The notes under the pieces: model-generated | Seen by the model: the letters and a program-made list of their open reading frames with translations, nothing else | What the model was told of the DNA's origin: nothing | Database searches by the model: none | Part shown: one piece after another, positions 56,184 to 61,123 of the stretch | Numbering within the stretch: the first letter of the stretch is position 1 | Layout: each line of letters starts with the position of its first letter | Assembly (NCBI GenBank): GCA_031401675.1 | Contig: JANNRR010000142.1 | Location: forward strand, 1-61,123 | Length of the DNA stretch: 61,123 nucleotides | Direction: 5' to 3' | Source of the DNA: JANNRR01 sp031401675 | GTDB taxonomy: Bacteria > Pseudomonadota > Alphaproteobacteria > Rhodobacterales > Rhodobacteraceae | Translations under genes and position numbers: made by a program

Positions 56184-57395
56184 ATGGGCATGACCACAGA
56201 CAGGGTGTCGCGGCGGCGGGTGTTCTATATCCCGGGCTATGACCCGTTTCACCCGCGCCGCTACCGCGAACTGTACCGCAAGGAGGGCGCGGCGCAGGCG
56301 GCGATTTCAGGGTATGAGATCGGGCTGAAGGCGCGGGCGGCTGGCGGGACCTATGGCTGGCAGGTGACATCGCGGATCGACGGGCTGGCGGTGGCGGCGG
56401 AGGTCGAGGTGCTGGTCTGGTCTGATCTGGTGCGCGCCTCGATGGGCACATCGATCCCCGCCACCTATCTGCAACTTTTCCGAACGGCATGGGCCTATAT
56501 CGGCTCGGGGGCGCTGTTCCGGCTGATGCGGCTGCGCAAGGGGCCGATCATTGCTGCGCTGTATCCGATCGGGATGTTGATCCTGCAGGCTGTGCTGGCC
56601 GGGTTGTCGGGGCTGGGGCTGGGTGTAGCGGTCGCGTGGCTGCTGCCCGGGTGGCTGGGAGCGCTGGCCGGGCTGGCGGTGGTGCCGCTGGTGCTGCGCT
56701 GGTTCCGGCGGCAGGACGGTAGGTTCTTTGCCTATTACCTGATGCACGACTATGCCTATGCCGCCCTGTGGCAGGGGGCCAACCCGCCGGAGCTGGAGGC
56801 GCGGATGGCCGAATTCGGCCGGTTGATCGCGGCGGCCTTGCACAGCGATGTCGACGAGGTGCTGGTGGTCGGGCATTCGTCGGGGGCGCATCTCGCGGTG
56901 TCGGTGCTGGCCGATCTGATCCGGGGCGGTGCGGTGCCGGCGGGCGGGCCGGCGCTGGCGCTGCTGTCGCTGGGGCAGGTGGTGCCGATGGTGTCGTTTC
57001 TGCCGAAGGCCGGGCGGCTGCGGGCCGATCTGGCCTATCTGTCGGCGCGGACCGAGGTGACCTGGGTCGATGTGACGGCACCGGGTGACGGCTGCGCCTT
57101 TGCGCTGTGCGATCCGGTGGCGGTCAGCGGTGTGGCCCCGGCGGACAAGCGCTGGCCGCTGGTGATCTCGGCGGCCTTTACCCAGAGCCTGAGCCCGGCG
57201 CGCTGGCGCGAACTGCGCTGGCGGTTCTTCCGGCTGCATTTCCAGTATCTGTGCGCCTTTGACCGGCCGCGCGACTATGACTATTTCCAGATCACCGCCG
57301 GCCCGCTGACGCTGGCGGCGCGCTATGCCGGCCGGGCCCCGTCAAGAAGCCGGATCGAGCGGGCGGTGAACCGGCATCGGTCGATGGCGGCATGA
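56184..57395 (+). CDS. Alpha/beta-hydrolase-like membrane protein, function unknown
   Basis: 403 aa from the ATG at 56184 (56190 is another ATG). The N-terminus (RRRVFYIPGYDPFHPRRYRELY) is a strand and oxyanion-like loop. Two membrane helices at about 130-175 (ALYPIGMLILQAVLAGLSGL and VAWLLPGWLGALAGLAVVPL) interrupt the fold. A nucleophile elbow VVGHSSGAHLAVSVL (Ser about 237) follows, so lipase-type hydrolysis is plausible. The stop overlaps the P450 start as ATGA, so the two proteins probably act together, perhaps on a lipid or hydrophobic substrate. No family name recognised. Confidence 0.75.
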   Translation: MGMTTDRVSRRRVFYIPGYDPFHPRRYRELYRKEGAAQAAISGYEIGLKARAAGGTYGWQVTSRIDGLAVAAEVEVLVWSDLVRASMGTSIPATYLQLFRTAWAYIGSGALFRLMRLRKGPIIAALYPIGMLILQAVLAGLSGLGLGVAVAWLLPGWLGALAGLAVVPLVLRWFRRQDGRFFAYYLMHDYAYAALWQGANPPELEARMAEFGRLIAAALHSDVDEVLVVGHSSGAHLAVSVLADLIRGGAVPAGGPALALLSLGQVVPMVSFLPKAGRLRADLAYLSARTEVTWVDVTAPGDGCAFALCDPVAVSGVAPADKRWPLVISAAFTQSLSPARWRELRWRFFRLHFQYLCAFDRPRDYDYFQITAGPLTLAARYAGRAPSRSRIERAVNRHRSMAA

Positions 57396-58804
57396 TCGCG
57401 CCGAAACCGCCGGCCCGGCCCGACCGGGTGTCGCTGTGGCGCTATCTGCGGCTGTTCCGGGCCGATATCCTGTCGGCGCAGCCGGCGCGGCTTTACCGCG
57501 CCCGGATGGCCGAGTTCCGCACGCCGTTCTTTCGCAGCTTTCTGATCAACCAGCCCGACCTGATCGCGCAGGTGCTGGATCAGCGGCCCGATGATTTCCC
57601 GAAATCCGACCGCATCCGCGAGGGGCTGGCACCGCTGTTGGGCAATTCGGTGTTCGTGACCAATGGCGCGGTCTGGAAGCAGCAGCGGCGCATCATCGAT
57701 CCGGCGTTCGAGGGCGGGCGGTTGCGCGACACCTTTCCGGCGATGTTCGCCGCCGGGCAGGCGGCGGTGGCGCGGATGCCTGTTGTTGGGCCCGGCAATT
57801 TCGTCGAGATCGAGGCGCTGATGAGCCATGCGGCGGCGGACGTGATCTTTCGCACCCTGTTCTCGATCCCGATCGAACACGCGCTGGCCGCCGAAGTGTT
57901 CGCGCAGTTCCGCCGTTATCAGCGCAGTCAGCCGATCCTGAACCTGGCGGCGTTTGTGGCGCTGCCGCGCTGGTTTCCGCGGTTTCACCGACCGGGTACC
58001 AAGGCGACGGCGCGCGCGATCCGGGCGCTGATCACCCGGCTGACGGCAGAGCGGATGGCGGCGATTGCGGCGGGAACCGCGCCGGACGATCTGGCCACCA
58101 AGATCATGACCACAGCCGATCCGGTGACCGGTGCCAGATTCAGCACCGCCGAAATGGTCGATCAGGTCGCGATCTTCTTTCTGGCCGGGCACGAGACCAG
58201 CGCCTCGGCCCTGGCCTGGGCGCTGTATCTGGTGGCGATGCGTCCCGACGTTCAGGACCGGGTGGCGGTGGAAGCGGCAAGGCTTGATCTGGAACACCCC
58301 GACTTTGCAATGATGTCCGGGCTGAAGTTCACCCGTGATGTCTTTCGCGAGACGCTGCGGCTCTTCCCCGCGGTGCCGATGATGGTGCGCCAGAACCTCT
58401 TGCCCGAACGCTTCCGGGACCGGCTGCTGCCCCCCGGCAGTCAGGTGGTGATCAGCCCCTGGCACCTGCACCGGCACGAACGGCACTGGGACCGGCCCGA
58501 CGCGTTTGACCCTGACCGCTGGCAGAGCGATGCCGGGCGGGTCAGCGGGCGCGCGGCCTATCTGCCGTTTTCGTCGGGGCCACGGGTCTGCCCCGGGGCC
58601 GGGTTTGCCATGGTCGAGGGGCCGCTCTTGCTGGCGCTTCTGGTGCGGGCGTTCCGGTTTGGGGTTGTGGCCGGGCGCGAACCGGTGCCGGTGGCGCATC
58701 TGACGGTACGGGCACGCGACGGTATCTGGCTGTCGGTGCAGCGGCGGGGCCAGACCGAAGATTTTTCAGAAAAATCTTCGCAAAATCCTTCTGAAGGATT
58801 TTGA
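57392..58804 (+). CDS. Cytochrome P450
   Basis: 470 aa. I-helix FFLAGHETSASAL (about 262-274), K-helix ETLR, PERF-like region FDPDRW and haem loop FSSGPRVCPGAGFA (Cys about 401) are all intact. Membrane anchor absent, as in soluble bacterial P450s, though the sequence resembles the CYP102/CYP4-like long type rather than camphor-type. It is coupled to the hydrolase-like gene by ATGA. No ferredoxin or reductase gene is adjacent. The last ~17 residues (TEDFSEKSSQNPSEGF) are encoded by the family B repeat and are probably not part of the original protein. Confidence 0.93.
   Translation: MIAPKPPARPDRVSLWRYLRLFRADILSAQPARLYRARMAEFRTPFFRSFLINQPDLIAQVLDQRPDDFPKSDRIREGLAPLLGNSVFVTNGAVWKQQRRIIDPAFEGGRLRDTFPAMFAAGQAAVARMPVVGPGNFVEIEALMSHAAADVIFRTLFSIPIEHALAAEVFAQFRRYQRSQPILNLAAFVALPRWFPRFHRPGTKATARAIRALITRLTAERMAAIAAGTAPDDLATKIMTTADPVTGARFSTAEMVDQVAIFFLAGHETSASALAWALYLVAMRPDVQDRVAVEAARLDLEHPDFAMMSGLKFTRDVFRETLRLFPAVPMMVRQNLLPERFRDRLLPPGSQVVISPWHLHRHERHWDRPDAFDPDRWQSDAGRVSGRAAYLPFSSGPRVCPGAGFAMVEGPLLLALLVRAFRFGVVAGREPVPVAHLTVRARDGIWLSVQRRGQTEDFSEKSSQNPSEGF
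58757..58802. repeat. Double palindrome, family B, overlapping the P450 stop
   Basis: GAAGATTTTT-CAG-AAAAATCTTC (10-bp stem) then GC and AAAATCCTT-CTG-AAGGATTTT (9-bp stem). It lies at a convergent junction and extends the P450 frame to the stop at its right edge. Confidence 0.8.
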
Positions 58805-58805
58805 G

Positions 58806-59036
58806 TCAGCACAGCACCTGCAGTGTTTCATTATTGCAGAAAACCACGAACTGCCCGGCATTCTCGACCGCATGAAAGCCGCGCCGCTGCAGTTCCCGGG
58901 CAAAGGCGGCGCGGCCGACGATCCGTTCGACGTCGCGGACAGAACGGCGCACGATCCCGCCTTCGCGGGCGGTACGAGAGCTGAACATCTGGAACAACCA
59001 GACATCGGGTGGCAACAGGGCGCGCAGTTCGGCCAT
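58806..59036 (-). CDS. Small conserved-looking protein, function unknown
   Basis: 76 aa: MAELRALLPPDVWLFQMFSS... with RRSVRDVERIVGRAAFARELQRRGFHAVENAGQFVVFCN in the middle. The fold looks alpha/beta and compact. I recall similar short Rhodobacteraceae proteins carrying a misleading phosphoribosylanthranilate isomerase label; this one is far too short for that enzyme. It is convergent with the P450. Confidence 0.6.
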   Translation of the reverse strand: MAELRALLPPDVWLFQMFSSRTAREGGIVRRSVRDVERIVGRAAFARELQRRGFHAVENAGQFVVFCNNETLQVLC

Positions 59037-59070
59037 GCCGCAATGCTGCCAAATCAGGATGAATCAAGGG

Positions 59071-59301
59071 TTAACGCGACCCTTGACGCTGCAGCGCCGC
59101 CGCCAGCACATGCACACGCATCGCCGAGGCCAGGCCGACATCCGCTGCCCTGCCGGCATCGATCTCGGACGCGAGCACATTCACCGGCTTGCCCGCCGCC
59201 AGCGCCAGATCACGGAATGCCTGCCAGAATTCATCCTCGAGCGAAACCGAGGTGCGGTGGCCGTTCAAGGTCAGCGAGCGCTTGACCGGGCGGCCGGTCA
59301 T
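59071..59301 (-). CDS. Ribbon-helix-helix domain protein
   Basis: 76 aa from the ATG at 59301, overlapping the DUF4169 stop as ATGA. KRSLTLNGHRTSVSLEDEFW is the beta strand plus first helix, and AAGKPVNVLASEIDAGRAAD the second helix of the RHH_4-type fold. Probably a DNA-binding regulator, though family members are largely uncharacterised. Third gene after fumC and DUF4169 in one minus-strand run. Confidence 0.82.
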   Translation of the reverse strand: MTGRPVKRSLTLNGHRTSVSLEDEFWQAFRDLALAAGKPVNVLASEIDAGRAADVGLASAMRVHVLAAALQRQGSR

Positions 59302-59477
59302 TCCCGCTCGCGCAGGTGCCCGTCCAGGTCGGCGAGCTGGCGGTCGGCCTGACGCTGCTCGGCCAGTTTCTCGGGCTTGCTGCGCCCGAACTTCAGCGCG
59401 TTGGCTTCGGCTTCGGCGCGGCTTTTGGCCAGCGCCAGCGCCTTGCGCATCTTGGACATGTTGACCACAACCGGCAT
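59298..59477 (-). CDS. DUF4169 family protein
   Basis: 59 aa: MPVVVNMSKMRKALALAKSR..., then NALKFGRSKPEKLAEQRQAD and LDGHLRERE. The whole protein is charged and helical, with the KFGRxKxEK core of DUF4169. Function unknown. It sits between fumC (34 bases upstream) and the RHH gene (4-base overlap), so the three should share a transcript. Confidence 0.85.
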   Translation of the reverse strand: MPVVVNMSKMRKALALAKSRAEAEANALKFGRSKPEKLAEQRQADRQLADLDGHLRERE

Positions 59478-59511
59478 GACGACCCCCTACGCGCCCCAGC
59501 GACAGCATGGA

Positions 59512-60906
59512 TCATGGTCTGGGCCCGACCATATCCTCGGGTCGTACCACGCGGTCAAAGGTCTCGCCATCGACAAAACCCAAGGCAATGGCTTCCTCGC
59601 GCAGGGTGGTGCCGTTTTTGTGGGCGGTCTTGGCGACTTTGGTGGCATTGTCATAGCCGATGGTGGGGGCCAGCGCCGTTACCAGCATCAGCGATTCGCG
59701 CATCAGTTTTTCGATGCGGACCCGGTCGGCCTTGATGCCCTGCACGCAACTGTCGGTGAAGCTGCCGGCGGCATCGCCCAGAAGTTGCATGGATTGCAGC
59801 ACGTTGTAGGCGATCACCGGTTTGTAGACGTTCAGCTCGAAATGGCCCTGCGACCCGGCAAAGCCGACGCAGGCGTCGTTGCCCATCACCTGTGCGCAGA
59901 CCATGGTCAGGGCTTCGGCCTGCGTCGGGTTGACCTTGCCCGGCATGATCGAGGAGCCGGGCTCGTTTTCCGGCAGGATCAACTCACCCAGACCCGAGCG
60001 CGGACCCGAGCCGAGCAGGCGGATGTCGTTGGCGATCTTGAAAAGCGACACCGCGACGACGCGCAGCGCGCCCGACATTTCGACCATGGCGTCATGGGCC
60101 GCGAGGGCCTCGAACTTGTTCGGGGCAGTGACAAACGGCAGGCCGGTCACTGCGGCAATGGCGTCGGCGACGCGGACATCCCAGCCGGGCCGGGTGTTCA
60201 GCCCGGTGCCGACGGCGGTGCCGCCCTGCGCCAGTTCATAGATCGCCGGAAGCGCCGCGCGCACCCGGCGGATGCCCATCGCCACCTGATGCGCATAGCC
60301 GGAAAACTCCTGCCCCAGCGTCAGGGGGGTGGCGTCCTGGGTGTGGGTGCGGCCGATCTTGATGATGTCGTGGAAGGCGGCGACCTTTTCCACCAATGCG
60401 GCATGCAGCTTTTCCAGCCCCGGGATCAGCACGTCGCGGGCGACCATGGCGGTGGCGACATGCATCGCCGTGGGATAGGTGTCGTTGGACGACTGCCCCA
60501 TGTTGACATGGTCGTTGGGGTGCACCGGTTTCTTGCTGCCCATCACGCCGCCCAGCATCTGGATGGCGCGGTTCGAGATCACCTCGTTGGCATTCATGTT
60601 GGTCTGGGTGCCAGAGCCGGTCTGCCAGACCACCAGCGGAAAGTTGTCGTCGAACCTGCCGTCGATCACTTCCTGGGCGGCAGCGGCGATGGCCTGCCCG
60701 AGGTCGGGCGCAATGTCGCCCTGGGCGATGTTGACCTGGGCGCAGGCTTTCTTGATCACGCCCAGGGCGCGGACGATGGCCACCGGCTGGTGTTCCCAGC
60801 CGATCGGGAAGTTCAGGACCGACCGCTGGGTCTGCGCCCCCCAATATTTGTCGGCGGGCACGTCAAGCGCCCCGAAACTGTCGGTTTCAACGCGGACCTC
60901 TTGCAT
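59512..60906 (-). CDS. fumC: Class II fumarate hydratase
   Basis: 464 aa from the ATG at 60906 (MQEVRVETDSFGALDVPADK); the open frame further up is not conserved-looking. GSGTQTNMNANEVISNRA, VNMGQSSNDTYPTAMH, GRTHTQDATPLTLGQEFSG and the family signature GSSIMPGKVNPTQ are all present. It interconverts fumarate and L-malate in the TCA cycle without an Fe-S cluster. Placed downstream of sspB. Confidence 0.97.
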   Translation of the reverse strand: MQEVRVETDSFGALDVPADKYWGAQTQRSVLNFPIGWEHQPVAIVRALGVIKKACAQVNIAQGDIAPDLGQAIAAAAQEVIDGRFDDNFPLVVWQTGSGTQTNMNANEVISNRAIQMLGGVMGSKKPVHPNDHVNMGQSSNDTYPTAMHVATAMVARDVLIPGLEKLHAALVEKVAAFHDIIKIGRTHTQDATPLTLGQEFSGYAHQVAMGIRRVRAALPAIYELAQGGTAVGTGLNTRPGWDVRVADAIAAVTGLPFVTAPNKFEALAAHDAMVEMSGALRVVAVSLFKIANDIRLLGSGPRSGLGELILPENEPGSSIMPGKVNPTQAEALTMVCAQVMGNDACVGFAGSQGHFELNVYKPVIAYNVLQSMQLLGDAAGSFTDSCVQGIKADRVRIEKLMRESLMLVTALAPTIGYDNATKVAKTAHKNGTTLREEAIALGFVDGETFDRVVRPEDMVGPRP

Positions 60907-61005
60907 GGCATCCTCCTGCGGCGCACGGCAATGATTTAGCCGGATTGGCGTCAAGGAACAATTGATCCCGCACCATCCGGGGCCGGGCACCAGCGCCGGC
61001 GTGAC

Positions 61006-61123
61006 CTATTTGCGAAAGCTGTCGAGGCTGACCACCTGCGCGTCGCGCGGCGTCTCCTCTTCCTCGTCGTCATCCTCTTCATCATCGGACTCGACGGTTT
61101 CGAAGCGCAGGCCGAACTCGACC
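61006..61123 (-). CDS. sspB: C-terminus of ClpXP adaptor SspB (partial)
   Basis: The last 38 codons lie in the window: VEFGLRFETVES, an acidic run (DDEEDDDEEEE) and TPRDAQVVSLDSFRK. This end matches alphaproteobacterial SspB, whose C-terminal tail docks on ClpX while the missing body binds ssrA-tagged proteins. The gene reads leftwards towards fumC, 99 bases away. Confidence 0.82.
   Translation of the reverse strand, partial: VEFGLRFETVESDDEEDDDEEEETPRDAQVVSLDSFRK

Noticed and set aside
58806..59036. Phosphoribosylanthranilate isomerase (TrpF)
   Set aside because: The frame is 76 aa, about a third of TrpF, and shows none of its barrel motifs; the label recalled for similar proteins is probably an annotation error.

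Overview
The window is high-GC, densely packed DNA from an alphaproteobacterium, most likely a member of the Rhodobacteraceae (Rhodobacterales). Reasons: a CckA kinase gene preceded by a full CtrA site; recA preceded by the alphaproteobacterial SOS box (GTTC-N7-GTTC type); the F1-ATPase zeta inhibitor; SspB with fumC; an NtrC-type regulator that lacks GAFTGA; separate homocysteine-methyltransferase and corrinoid proteins that look like parts of a split methionine synthase; and two families of short intergenic repeats. I cannot assign a genus. I saw no rRNA, tRNA, CRISPR array, complete IS or prophage.

Positions 1-25.4 kb are an accessory catabolic region for quaternary amines and sugar acids. 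A minus-strand block (6844 down to 210) encodes a 3-dehydrocarnitine cleavage enzyme, an L-carnitine dehydrogenase/thioesterase fusion, an acyl-CoA dehydrogenase, an ADP-forming acyl-CoA ligase and a CaiD-type hydratase. Together they could take gamma-butyrobetaine or carnitine to glycine betaine. A divergent GlxA/CdhR-type regulator and a HyuA-like protein follow. Next come a beta-hydroxyacid dehydrogenase, a LysR regulator, two dimethylglycine/sarcosine dehydrogenase-like flavoproteins, an MDR oxidoreductase, a PEP mutase-family enzyme and an MttB-family methyltransferase, all fitting further demethylation of betaine. An 11-bp tandem repeat is shared by the lcdH upstream region and the first dimethylglycine dehydrogenase promoter, which suggests common control. 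From 20.99 to 25.2 kb, a TIM-barrel isomerase, split UxaA dehydratase, SDR and fumarylacetoacetate hydrolase-like enzyme form a sugar-acid operon. It ends in a truncated amidohydrolase at about 25.4 kb.

Positions 25.4-61.1 kb are mostly housekeeping genes: rsmB-like, cckA, a sulfotransferase, recA, alaS, sufE, a DUF1638/corrinoid/homocysteine methyltransferase group, a PA0069-type radical SAM protein, an MprF-like protein, ATPase zeta, purC-purS-(adh)-purQ, a DctB/DctD-like two-component pair, rne, tusA, ccdA, a hydrolase-like protein with a cytochrome P450, DUF4169, an RHH protein, fumC and the end of sspB. An RTX-type secreted protein gene lies between the corrinoid/radical SAM genes and the homocysteine methyltransferase, between two related repeats of about 80-100 bp, and looks like an insertion.

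Non-coding structure is rich. There are about ten copies or half-copies of a hairpin-plus-ATATTT repeat, three copies of a double palindrome at gene ends, and 17-bp and 15-bp minisatellites on either side of recA. There are also clear regulatory sites: CtrA, SOS, a 19-bp palindrome and a LysR box.
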